58,348 bases of DNA from Nitriliruptoraceae bacterium (GTDB lineage: Bacteria; Actinomycetota; Nitriliruptoria; Nitriliruptorales; Nitriliruptoraceae): contig PWWI01000284.1 in assembly GCA_003561535.1 (NCBI GenBank), forward strand, positions 1-58,348, written 5' to 3'. Of the stretch, positions 35,889-43,851 are shown in pieces; the first letter of the stretch is position 1; each line of letters begins with the position of its first letter. The notes beneath the pieces are model-generated. The model was given only the letters and a program-made list of their open reading frames with translations, ran no database searches and was not told the DNA's origin. The translations under genes were made by a program, and so were the position numbers.

Positions 35889-35967
35889 GCCACCGCACCT
35901 CCCGCCCGCCCCCTGGACCTGGCCCACCGGGCAGCCCACCGCACGGCCAGGACGTCTGGAGACCCCC

Positions 35968-36993
35968 GTGGACAAGGACAAGTCCCTCGAACTGGCCCTG
36001 GCCAACATCGAGAAGCAGTTCGGCAAGGGCTCGCTGATGAAGCTCGGCGACACCGTCGGGCAGTTGATCCCGGCGATCCCGACCGGTGCGCTGTCGCTGG
36101 ACATCGCGCTGGGGGTCGGCGGGCTGCCCCGTGGCCGCGTCGTGGAGATCTACGGCCCGGAGAGCTCGGGGAAGACCACGGTGGCCCTCCACGTCATCGC
36201 CGAGGCCCAGCGCGCCGGCGGGATCGCCGCCTTCATCGACGCCGAGCACGCGCTGGATCCGACCTACGCCGAGGCCCTGGGCGTCGACATCAACGAACTC
36301 CTGGTCTCCCAACCGGACACCGGCGAGCAGGCTCTGGAGATCGCCGACATGCTGGTCCGCTCGGCGGCGGTGGACGTCATCGTGGTGGACTCCGTCGCGG
36401 CTCTGACCCCGCGAGCGGAGATCGAGGGGGAGATGGGCGACAGCCATGTCGGGCTGCAGGCACGGCTGATGTCCCAGGCCCTACGCAAGCTCTCCGGCTC
36501 GCTGAAGAAGTCCAACACCACGGCGGTGTTCATCAACCAGTTGCGTGAGAAGATCGGGGTGATGTTCGGTTCCCCCGAGACGACGCCGGGCGGGCGCGCG
36601 TTGAAGTTCTACTCCTCGGTGCGGCTCGACGTCCGCCGGATCGAGACGCTGAAGGACGGTACCGATGCGGTCGGGAACCGGGTTCGTGTCAAGGTCGTCA
36701 AGAACAAGGTCGCGCCACCCTTCCGGCAGGCCGAGTTCGACATCATCTACGGCGAGGGCATCTCGAAGGAAGGCTCGCTGATCGACGTCGGGGTGGAGGA
36801 GTCCATCGTCCGCAAGGCGGGCGCTTGGTACACCTACGACGGTGAGCAGCTCGGGCAGGGCAAGGAGAAGGCCCGCCTGTTCCTCAAGGAGAACCTCGAC
36901 ATCGCTCAGGAGATCGAGAAGAAGGTCAAGGAGAAGCTCGGTCTGGATCCCCTGGCCGCGGACAGCATCGACGTCCCGCTCGAGGAGGAGTGA
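35968..36993 (+). CDS. recA: Recombinase RecA
   Basis: 341 residues from the GTG at 35968 (CTGGAG upstream), giving [20 protein letters not shown], the family N-terminus. RecA forms filaments on single-stranded DNA for strand exchange and triggers LexA self-cleavage. Walker [10 protein letters not shown], Walker [11 protein letters not shown], and the L1/L2 regions ([15 protein letters not shown] and [10 protein letters not shown]) are intact. No intein is present, unlike in some mycobacteria. It is under a LexA box and is coupled to recX. The acidic C-terminus (VPLEEE) is typical. Confidence 0.97.
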   Translation: MDKDKSLELALANIEKQFGKGSLMKLGDTVGQLIPAIPTGALSLDIALGVGGLPRGRVVEIYGPESSGKTTVALHVIAEAQRAGGIAAFIDAEHALDPTYAEALGVDINELLVSQPDTGEQALEIADMLVRSAAVDVIVVDSVAALTPRAEIEGEMGDSHVGLQARLMSQALRKLSGSLKKSNTTAVFINQLREKIGVMFGSPETTPGGRALKFYSSVRLDVRRIETLKDGTDAVGNRVRVKVVKNKVAPPFRQAEFDIIYGEGISKEGSLIDVGVEESIVRKAGAWYTYDGEQLGQGKEKARLFLKENLDIAQEIEKKVKEKLGLDPLAADSIDVPLEEE

Positions 36994-36995
36994 GC

Positions 36996-37742
36996 GTGTC
37001 GGCTGAGGCCACACCCTTCCGCGACGCCGAGGCCTGGCTCGCTGCCCGCGGTATCGATCGGGAGCCGATCCACCTCCAGCCAGCTGCAGCTGCTGAGGAC
37101 GCTGACGACCAGGGCAGTGCCTGGAAGCCGGCGGTCGGCGATCCCGGGGAGGTCCGACCGCGCGAAGCGGTGAAGCTCGCCCAGCAGTCGGCCGCGGACG
37201 CCGCCCTGGTCGCAGGGGAACGGGCGGCCGCCCCGACGGCTGAGTCGGGACTCGAGGACGAGGTCGCGCGGGCGGTCGCGTTCGTCCGACGCTCCGCCGC
37301 CGCTGCCCCGCAGGCCGAGGGCCGTCTGAGGGAGAAGCTGTCGGATCGCGGCCATCCTTCAGCGGTCGTCGACCTCGCCCTCATCCAGGCACGGCGGGAA
37401 CGCCTGGTCGATGATGCCGCCATGGTGGCCGCGCTCGTGGAGGAGAAGCGCCGGGCAGGCCACGCCCCGGCCCGGATCCGTCGGGACCTCCGGGCTCGCG
37501 GCTTCGAGGATGCGGAGCTGGATCCCGCCCTGGCGGCAGCGGAGTCGGAGGACCAGGAGGCGGCGGCGTTCGCCGTGGCGGCAGAACGAGCGGCGCGGCT
37601 CAGCGCTGTACCGGTCGACACCGCCTTCCGCCGCGTCGCTGCCCACGTCGCGCGTCGTGGCTACCCGGACGGTCTGGCCCGCAAGGTCGCCCGGGCCGCC
37701 GTGTTCGCCTCCCGGGACCAGGCCGACTCCGCCGGGCGGTGA
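36996..37742 (+). CDS. recX: Regulatory protein RecX
   Basis: 248 residues. RecX binds RecA filaments and limits their growth and activity. The tandem three-helix repeats are visible (LREKLSDRGHPSAVVDLALI, IRRDLRARGFEDAELDPALA and RVAAHVARRGYPDGLARKVA). The first about 70 residues are an extra Ala/Glu-rich N-terminal region. GTG 36996 is chosen because AGGAGG lies 7 nt before it; GTG 36990 overlaps the recA stop and is only 1 nt from the SD. The recA-recX pair is certainly co-transcribed. Confidence 0.9.
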   Translation: MSAEATPFRDAEAWLAARGIDREPIHLQPAAAAEDADDQGSAWKPAVGDPGEVRPREAVKLAQQSAADAALVAGERAAAPTAESGLEDEVARAVAFVRRSAAAAPQAEGRLREKLSDRGHPSAVVDLALIQARRERLVDDAAMVAALVEEKRRAGHAPARIRRDLRARGFEDAELDPALAAAESEDQEAAAFAVAAERAARLSAVPVDTAFRRVAAHVARRGYPDGLARKVARAAVFASRDQADSAGR

Positions 37743-37871
37743 CCTGTGGGCATCGATCGTCGGACGGTGACCGCCGACCGGCGAGAGCTGCCCGTGACCT
37801 CCGTCGCCGCCGGCTGCCGCAAGCCGGCCCCTGTCGGTCGTGCTGCTGTGGGCTGGGCGTCGGACTCCGGG

Positions 37872-37877
37872 TAGCCT
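37872..37877 (+). promoter_or_regulatory. -10-like box TAGCCT ahead of the small membrane protein gene
   Basis: Recurring TAGCCT hexamer, 37 nt before the ATG at 37915. Confidence 0.4.
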
Positions 37878-37914
37878 GCGGGAAGCGAGTGCACGCGTGG
37901 AGTGCGGAGGCGTC

Positions 37915-38196
37915 ATGAACCTGCTGCAGACGTGGTTGTTGATCGGAGTGCCGGGTCTGGTGCTCGCCGGCACGATGTTCGTCGGCCGTTCCCGGCTCCG
38001 GGCGCTGGTCGGGTTCCTGATCCTCGCGGCGCTCGTGGTGGTGTTCGTGCTGACCCCCGGTGGCGGTCCCTCGGCAGCGATCGTCGGTGCGGTCGGGCTG
38101 GCGGCGGTGGCGACCGGTCGTGGCAGCCACCTCGATGACGACCGTTCCGAGCACCACGAGCAGCGACGCCGGTACACGACCGCCGCCGACCACTGA
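37915..38196 (+). CDS. Small membrane protein of unknown function
   Basis: 93 residues from the ATG at 37915 (GCGGAGG upstream). Three hydrophobic segments (LLQTWLLIGVPGLVLAGTMF, ALVGFLILAALVVVFVL, AAIVGAVGLAAVATG) and a hydrophilic, charged tail with His/Asp/Arg. No family is recognised. It precedes the MetP-like transporter by 110 bp on the same strand and may share its transcript. Confidence 0.65.
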   Translation: MNLLQTWLLIGVPGLVLAGTMFVGRSRLRALVGFLILAALVVVFVLTPGGGPSAAIVGAVGLAAVATGRGSHLDDDRSEHHEQRRRYTTAADH

Positions 38197-38306
38197 CCGG
38201 ATGCCCTGGACGCCCGGCCACCGCCGCGGCCTCGGTCACTGGTCGCTGGAGGCGGTGATCGCCACGTCACCGCCGGCTGGGATCCGCCCGACGTGGGGAG
38301 CAGGAC

Positions 38307-39875
38307 ATCAGCGACGGCCGTGAGCAGTGGGGGACCCGGTTGGGGTTCCTGCTGGCCGCCGTCGGTTCCGCGATCGGGTTGGGCAACATCTGGCGGTTCC
38401 CCTACATCGCGTGGGAGAACGGCGGTGGTGCCTTCTTCGTGCCGTACCTGTTCGCGCTGTTCACCGCGGGTATCCCGCTGCTGGTGCTCGAGTACAGCCT
38501 GGGCCATCGGTTCCGGGGCAGCGCACCGCTGAGCCTGCGGCGGCTCCACCGGCGGGCGGAGTGGGTCGGTTGGTGGCAGGTCGTCGTGTGCTTCGTGATC
38601 GCGAGCTACTACGCGGTCGTGATCGCGTGGGCTGCTGGCTACGCGTGGTTCTCCCTTGGCACCCGCTGGGGGGAGGACCCCGAGGCGTTCTTCTTCGACG
38701 ACTACCTCGGTGTCACCGCAGCAGGGACCTTCGGGGGTTTCCGCCTCGGGGTGCTGCTCCCGCTCGTGGTGGTGTGGGGGGTCACGCTCACCGTGCTCAT
38801 CAGCGGGGTGCGCAAGGGCATCGAGCGCGCGAACCGGATCCTGATCCCGCTGCTGGTCGGGATGTTCCTCGTCATCGTGCTCAGGGCCGTCACGCTCGAG
38901 GGCGCAGCGCTGGGGCTGGACTCCCTGTTCCGTCCCGACTGGTCCTCGATCGGCGACGCGTCGGTGTGGGTGGCCGCCTACGGGCAGATCTTCTTCTCCC
39001 TGTCCATCGGCTTCGCCATCATGATCACCTACGCGAGCTACCTCCCGCGCAGCGGCGACCTGACGGGCAACGCCTTCATCGCCGGGTTCTCCAACGCCTC
39101 CTTCGAGCTGCTGGCGGGCATCGGGGTCTTCGCGGCCATCGGCTTCCTGGCCACCTCGGCGCAGGTCGGTATCGACGAGGTGGCACGGGACGGCATCGGA
39201 CTGGCCTTCGTGGTCTTCCCGGAGATCATCTCGCAACTGCCGGGTCCGTCGGGTGTGTACGGGTTCCTGTTCTTCGGCTCGCTGGTGCTGGCCGGGACCT
39301 CGTCGCTGATCTCGGTGAGCCAGACCTACGTGGCCGCGATCGAGGACAAGTTCTCACTCTCCCGGCGGAGCGCGGCGGTGATCGCGGGCGGTGGCACGGC
39401 GCTCGTCTCGCTCACCTACGCCACCGGTGGCGGCATCAACACCCTGGATGTGGTGGACCGGTTCATCAACAGCTTCGGCGTGGCGGCGGTCGCCCTCGTG
39501 GAGGTGGTCGTGGTCGCCTGGCTGGTGCGTGAGCTGCCCGCTCTCAGGTCCCACGCGAACGCGGTGTCGGACCTGCGGCTGGGGTGGTGGTGGATGGCGG
39601 CGTTGGCCGTCATCACCCCGGCCGTGCTCGGCTGGATGACCCTGGACAACCTGCGGACCGAGCTGTCCGCGCCCTACGGGGGCTACGCCTGGACGTTCCT
39701 CCTGGTGTTCGGATGGGGGGTCGCGCTGCTCGCCTTGGTGGTCGGGATCGCTCTGTCCTTCCGGCGTTGGCCCGCGACCGTGCCGTTGGGGTCGGTCCCG
39801 GTCGCGTCAGGGGGTCCGGGCCGGGGGGCTGCGACGGCCGATGGCGATGACGGTGAGGAACGGAGCGCCCAGTGA
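38307..39875 (+). CDS. Sodium:neurotransmitter symporter family transporter (MetP-like)
   Basis: About 522 residues with roughly 11-12 helices. The family signature GSAIGLGNIWRFPY is at the start of helix 1, including residues that bind sodium in LeuT-type transporters. The conserved REQWGTRLGFLLAAVGSAIG stretch begins before any ATG or GTG; the only canonical start is TTG 38340, which would remove it. GGGGAG ends 6 nt before an ATC at 38307, so I place the start there. It is followed, with a GTGA overlap, by a MetS-like small subunit, which points to the methionine/alanine importer MetP. Such transporters couple uptake to sodium entry. The substrate is inferred from the partner only. Confidence 0.88.
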   Translation: MSDGREQWGTRLGFLLAAVGSAIGLGNIWRFPYIAWENGGGAFFVPYLFALFTAGIPLLVLEYSLGHRFRGSAPLSLRRLHRRAEWVGWWQVVVCFVIASYYAVVIAWAAGYAWFSLGTRWGEDPEAFFFDDYLGVTAAGTFGGFRLGVLLPLVVVWGVTLTVLISGVRKGIERANRILIPLLVGMFLVIVLRAVTLEGAALGLDSLFRPDWSSIGDASVWVAAYGQIFFSLSIGFAIMITYASYLPRSGDLTGNAFIAGFSNASFELLAGIGVFAAIGFLATSAQVGIDEVARDGIGLAFVVFPEIISQLPGPSGVYGFLFFGSLVLAGTSSLISVSQTYVAAIEDKFSLSRRSAAVIAGGGTALVSLTYATGGGINTLDVVDRFINSFGVAAVALVEVVVVAWLVRELPALRSHANAVSDLRLGWWWMAALAVITPAVLGWMTLDNLRTELSAPYGGYAWTFLLVFGWGVALLALVVGIALSFRRWPATVPLGSVPVASGGPGRGAATADGDDGEERSAQ

Positions 39876-40003
39876 GCACCGCAGCGATCGTCACGATGGT
39901 GGTGGGTATGGCGGCCATCTGGGGTGGCCTGGCCGTCAGCGTGGTCCTGACCCTCACCCGCTCCCGGCGGCGGGCACGGCGGGGGGAGCTGCCGCCGGGC
40001 TGA
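39872..40003 (+). CDS. MetS-like small subunit of the NSS transporter
   Basis: 43 residues: MSTAAIVTMVVGMAAIWGG begins a single membrane helix, followed by a short basic tail (SRRRARRGELPPG). This matches the very small MetS subunit that accompanies MetP in corynebacteria and relatives, which starts MSxxAIVxM and has an Ile-Trp-Gly-Gly in the helix. The GTG overlaps the transporter stop (GTGA), giving strong coupling. Its 3' end overlaps the histidine kinase gene on the other strand by 50 bp. Confidence 0.8.
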   Translation: MSTAAIVTMVVGMAAIWGGLAVSVVLTLTRSRRRARRGELPPG

Positions 40004-41873
40004 GGGTCGGCAAGCTCACCACGATGCGTGCGCCGCCGAGCGGGGAGTCGGTGATCCGCAGGCTGCCACCGTGCCGGGCAGCCACCCTGGCCGCGATCGG
40101 GAGGCCGAGACCGGACCCCCGCCGGGTCCCGGAAGCGGCACCGCGGAAGAACGGCTCCAGCGACGCGGCCCGCTCCTCCTCGGGTATCCCCGGACCGGCG
40201 TCGTCGATGCACAGCTCCACGTGGTCGCCGTGGCGCTGCGCGGTGACCTCGATGCGTGGTGGCTCGCCCGGCTGGTGGTAGCTCGCAGCGTTGGCGAGCA
40301 GGTTGGTCACGACGTGGTCGAGCAGCGCCCGGTCACCGGCGATCGTCGGCAGTGGTGTCCTGGTCATCACCCCCTCGAGACCGAGCTGCTCGCTCGCGGT
40401 GTCGACCAGGTCCTCGAGGTCGACCGGGCGCAGCTGGAGGGGGGTGCCGATCGCCCGGATCAGTACCAGCAGGTCATCGATGAGGTGCTCGAGGCGCTGG
40501 GCGGCGGCTCCGCCGCGCTCGACGAGCAGTTCCCGTTGGGCATCGTCGGCGATCCGGCCGCTCGCCATGAGGTCGAAGACCCCGCGGATACCCGTCAGCG
40601 GGCCGGCGAGGTCGTGCGCCATGGCGTGGGTGAGCAGCTCCAGGTCCGCGTAGCGCTGCTCGAGGTCGGCACGGTCACGCTCGAGCGCCGCCTGCCGCTC
40701 GCCGACGGAGGTCGCCATCGAGTTGAACGCGGCCGCCAGCTCGCCCAGCTCGCCGGGGGCCGTCGCGTCCGCCGGGACCTCCTGAGCCCCGAGCGCGAGT
40801 GATCGAACCGCCGCCTCCAACGATCGGACCGGACCGGTGACCCACCGCGCCGCGAGAGCTGCCAGCAGGACGGCGAGCACGCCGACGGCAAGGCTCGCCG
40901 CTACGAGGTTGCGGGTCAGCTCGCGCACGGGCGCGTACAGGACGGCCTCCGGAACGCTGACGGTGACCCCCCAGTCCGGTTCGGGGAGGTACCGGGTCGC
41001 TGCCACGACCGGTCCGGCCTCGTCGTCCGAGGCGCCGGTGAGCAACCGCTCCTCCCCGCGCAGAGCGACGGCTCCGGGCGCGTCCGCTGCGTCGGGCCGC
41101 TCGGTGCAGTCCGGGGCGGAGCCGTCCGGGGCTGCGACCAGCGGTTCGGGTGCACCGTCCGCTCCTCGGACGTACACGCAGGTCCGGATCTGTCGGTCGT
41201 TCTCGTTGCCGACCAGCGCCTCCACCGGCGCGAGGGCGAGCTCCAGCACCGCAGCACCGAGCGGGATGTCGTCCAGCACCAGGGGACTCGCGATCAGCCA
41301 CTGCCGAGCTTCGGGGGGTCCGGTCGTTGAGAAGACCGTGCTCAGTGCGGCATCCAGGTCGAGCGAGGACACGATGTCCGCGATCGCCGGCGCTGTCGGA
41401 TCCGTGGAGACCACGACGGCCCCGCTCGGGTCGGTCAGGCTGATCTCCTGCACCGCCGGGCTGGAGACCTGGGCATCGCGCAGGATGGTCTCCAGCCGGG
41501 TCAGGTCGGTCCGGTCGCCAGTGAGGACCTCGGCCAGGTCGATCCGCAGCTGGGTGCGGCTCGCCACGAGCCGAGCGGCGGTCATCGGCGCCGCACTGAT
41601 CAGCTCCAGCCGGGCGGCCTGGGCGTCGGCGAGTGCGTCGAGGTCGGCGGAGAGGCGGTCGGTGAGTGCACGCTCCTGGGCGCCGAGCACGAGCACCGAC
41701 AGCAGCGCGAGCGGCAGCAGACCTGCGGCCAGCAGCACGAGCGTGACCGGCCACACGAGCCCGCGACGGGTCCGTCTCGGCCGCTGCCGGTGCTGCCGGT
41801 CTTGCCCGTGTTGCCCGTGCTGCCCGTGTTGCCCGTGTTGCCCGCCTTGCCCGGCCACGTGGCCCCCGAACAT
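39954..41873 (-). CDS. Orphan sensor histidine kinase
   Basis: 639 residues from the ATG at 41873; the frame stays open upstream into miaB, which is not real, and the SD is weak. A cytoplasmic N-terminus with repeated Gly-Gln-His comes first. Then follow helix 1 (about 41-62), an extracytoplasmic sensor region of about 260 residues (CACHE-like by layout), helix 2, a HAMP segment and a coiled coil. The H-box THAMAHDLAGPLTGI, N-box DHVVTNLLANAASYH, G1 DDAGPGIPEEE and G2 GSGLGLPIA are intact. No response regulator is near, so its partner is elsewhere. Its 3' end overlaps metS. Confidence 0.85.
   Translation of the reverse strand: MFGGHVAGQGGQHGQHGQHGQHGQDRQHRQRPRRTRRGLVWPVTLVLLAAGLLPLALLSVLVLGAQERALTDRLSADLDALADAQAARLELISAAPMTAARLVASRTQLRIDLAEVLTGDRTDLTRLETILRDAQVSSPAVQEISLTDPSGAVVVSTDPTAPAIADIVSSLDLDAALSTVFSTTGPPEARQWLIASPLVLDDIPLGAAVLELALAPVEALVGNENDRQIRTCVYVRGADGAPEPLVAAPDGSAPDCTERPDAADAPGAVALRGEERLLTGASDDEAGPVVAATRYLPEPDWGVTVSVPEAVLYAPVRELTRNLVAASLAVGVLAVLLAALAARWVTGPVRSLEAAVRSLALGAQEVPADATAPGELGELAAAFNSMATSVGERQAALERDRADLEQRYADLELLTHAMAHDLAGPLTGIRGVFDLMASGRIADDAQRELLVERGGAAAQRLEHLIDDLLVLIRAIGTPLQLRPVDLEDLVDTASEQLGLEGVMTRTPLPTIAGDRALLDHVVTNLLANAASYHQPGEPPRIEVTAQRHGDHVELCIDDAGPGIPEEERAASLEPFFRGAASGTRRGSGLGLPIAARVAARHGGSLRITDSPLGGARIVVSLPTLSPAAAPPAVPAAGSG
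41782..41853 (-). repeat. 9-bp TTGCCCGTG-type repeat encoding Gly-Gln-His in the histidine kinase N-terminus
   Basis: About eight degenerate 9-bp units (TTGCCCGTG, CTGCCCGTG, CTGCCGGTG and similar on the plus strand) code for successive GQH-like triplets. The frame is kept if unit number changes. Confidence 0.8.
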
Positions 41874-42033
41874 GGTCGATGACCCGAGACCTCGTCTGCC
41901 GCGCCGGCGTCCATCCCGGTCGAGACGGCGAGGAACGGGGTCCGGCTCGACCGTAGGCGCCCGGGACCGCAGGTCGGTAGGTGCGACCGACCCGGCCTCG
42001 GTGGTGCCGGGGCGACGAGCGGACGGCCGTGGG

Positions 42034-42039
42034 TAGCCT
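42034..42039 (+). promoter_or_regulatory. -10-like box TAGCCT of miaB
   Basis: TAGCCT lies 26 bp before the octanucleotide array, so the array would fall within the miaB 5' leader. Confidence 0.4.
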
Positions 42040-42065
42040 GCCCTCGTCGGCACGATCTCCGTGCT

Positions 42066-42161
42066 GGACCGCCGGACCGCCGGACCGCCGGACCGCCGGA
42101 CCGCCGGACCGCCGGACCGCCGGACCACCGCACCGCCGGACCGCCGGACCGCCGGACCGAC
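42066..42161. repeat. Octanucleotide array (GGACCGCC)x12 before miaB
   Basis: Twelve head-to-tail 8-bp units, nine identical and three with one change (units 8, 9 and 12). It ends 18 bp before the miaB ATG and sits between the divergent histidine kinase and miaB. The rest of this 306-bp gap (41874-42065) shows only the TAGCCT box. The unit length is not a multiple of three, consistent with a non-coding position. Confidence 0.95.
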
Positions 42162-42179
42162 CCCGCCAGCGAGGTAGCC

Positions 42180-43679
42180 ATGACCGAGGCCAGGGCAGGC
42201 CGCCGTTATCTGGTGCGCACGTTCGGTTGCCAGATGAACGAGCACGACTCCGGTCGGGCCGCCGGGGTCCTCGAGAGCCTCGGCTACCGGCCGACCACCT
42301 CGCCCGAGGACGCCGACCTGATCCTGCTCAACACCTGCGCGGTCCGCGAGAACGCCGACAACAAGCTCTACGGCACCCTGGGGCACCTCAAAGCCACCAA
42401 GCAGCGGCGGCGCTCCGCCGGGCAGGACCTGACGATCGTCGTGGGGGGCTGCCTGGCCCAGAAGGACGGGGCGACGGTCGCCGAGCGCGCGCCCTGGGTC
42501 GACGTCGTGTACGGCACCCACAACCTGCCGGACCTGCCCAAGCTGCTGGCCCAGGCCGACTCCGCGGCCGTCCCGGTGGTCGAGCTGATCGAGCAGCTGG
42601 AGACCTTCCCTTCGGCGCTGCCGGCCAAGCGGGAGGTACGGCACCACGCGTGGGTCTCGGTCTCCGTCGGATGCAACAACAGCTGCACCTTCTGCATCGT
42701 GCCGGCGCTGCGCGGCCCGGAGCGTTCCCGTCCCCCTGAGGAGATCGTCGACGAGGTCGAGCGGTTGGTGGCCGACGGGGTCATCGAGGTCACCCTGCTG
42801 GGCCAGAACGTCAACTCCTACGGCCGGGACCTGTTCGGCGCCAGCCGCTTCGCCGAGCTGCTCCGTGCATTGGGGGGGATCGGCGGCCTCGAGCGGGGGC
42901 GCTTCACCTCCCCGCATCCGCGGGACTTCACCGAGGACGTGCTGCTGGCCATGGTGGAGACGCCGAACGTGATGCCGCACCTGCACCTGCCCCTGCAGTC
43001 GGGCTCTGATCGGCTGCTCAGGCTGATGCGGCGCTCCTACCGGCAGCGCCGGTACCTCTCGCTCGTGGAGCGCACGCGCGAGCTGCTCCCGGATGCCGCG
43101 TTGACCACCGACATCATCGTGGGGTTCCCCGGCGAGACCGAGGAGGACTTCCAGGCGACGCTCGAGGTGGTGGATCGCGTCCGCTTCGACCAGGCCTTCA
43201 CGTTCCAGTACTCGCCGCGACCCGGTACACCGGCAGCGGAGCTCGTGACCTCCTTCGTCCCTCCCGAGGTGGTCACCGACCGCTACGCGCGGCTGGAACC
43301 GATGGTGCGCTCCCACTCGCGGCAGGCCCACGAGCGGTTGGTCGGCACCGAGCAGGAGTTGCTGATCGAGTCGCCCTCCAAGACCGACCCTTCACGCTGG
43401 TCGGGACGGACCCGGGGGAACCACCTCGTGCACCTACCGGCCGCTGAGGTCGGAGCCGACGGCGTGCCGTCCTACGCCCCCGGTGACCTGGTGACCGTCC
43501 CGGTCACCGAAGCCGCCACCAACTACGCCCTCGCCGGTCCGGTGCTGGGTGTGCGGCACACCGAGGCCGGGCGCGCGACGGCTGCCGCCATGGCTCGCGG
43601 CGAAGGGTGGCGGGCCCTGACGAGCGTCCCGGGGCCGACGGGTGTGAGCCTGCCGGTGGTGTCCTCCTCCCGCCACTGA
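42180..43679 (+). CDS. miaB: tRNA-2-methylthio-N6-dimethylallyladenosine synthase
   Basis: 499 residues. MiaB methylthiolates i6A37 of tRNA, using two iron-sulfur clusters. The N-terminal cluster cysteines are in TFGCQMNEHDSGR, LNTCAVRENAD and GGCLAQKDG. The radical-SAM motif is CNNSCTFCIVP, followed by the conserved LGQNVNSYG, and a TRAM domain near the end. The last 60 residues are an extra tail. The ATG follows GCGAGGTAGCC, just after an octanucleotide array. Its substrate modification is made by MiaA (44806), but the rhodopsin gene separates the two. Confidence 0.95.
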   Translation: MTEARAGRRYLVRTFGCQMNEHDSGRAAGVLESLGYRPTTSPEDADLILLNTCAVRENADNKLYGTLGHLKATKQRRRSAGQDLTIVVGGCLAQKDGATVAERAPWVDVVYGTHNLPDLPKLLAQADSAAVPVVELIEQLETFPSALPAKREVRHHAWVSVSVGCNNSCTFCIVPALRGPERSRPPEEIVDEVERLVADGVIEVTLLGQNVNSYGRDLFGASRFAELLRALGGIGGLERGRFTSPHPRDFTEDVLLAMVETPNVMPHLHLPLQSGSDRLLRLMRRSYRQRRYLSLVERTRELLPDAALTTDIIVGFPGETEEDFQATLEVVDRVRFDQAFTFQYSPRPGTPAAELVTSFVPPEVVTDRYARLEPMVRSHSRQAHERLVGTEQELLIESPSKTDPSRWSGRTRGNHLVHLPAAEVGADGVPSYAPGDLVTVPVTEAATNYALAGPVLGVRHTEAGRATAAAMARGEGWRALTSVPGPTGVSLPVVSSSRH

Positions 43680-43851
43680 GCCGGCTCCCGGCACTGCCGC
43701 CGATACACGATGGCGTGGGGCGCGAACTCCGGTCGTGATGCGGCGGGGCCGTAGGCCCTGAGCGACCTGCGGCGAGCCGTGGGTCGTGGCCCCGACGCGG
43801 AGTTGCCGGACCTATCACGTCCCCCAACCACCGTCCGAAGGAGCTTCACCC

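Larger units (their letters stand above)
35435..35967. other. 533-bp divergent regulatory gap before recA
   Basis: No protein gene is supported. It contains the exonuclease promoter side, the two hairpins at 35492 and 35521, the LexA box at 35790, a DnaA box at 35833, a -10-like TACGGT at 35883 and the recA SD near 35960. The stretch 35560-35780 shows no recognised element. Confidence 0.6.

Noticed and set aside
42066-42161. CRISPR-like array
   Set aside because: Units are 8 bp and contiguous with no spacers, and no cas genes are present.
43702-43708. GATACAC before the rhodopsin gene resembling a half of the TetR operator at 3429
   Set aside because: Only one 7-bp half is present with no inverted partner nearby, so chance is likely.
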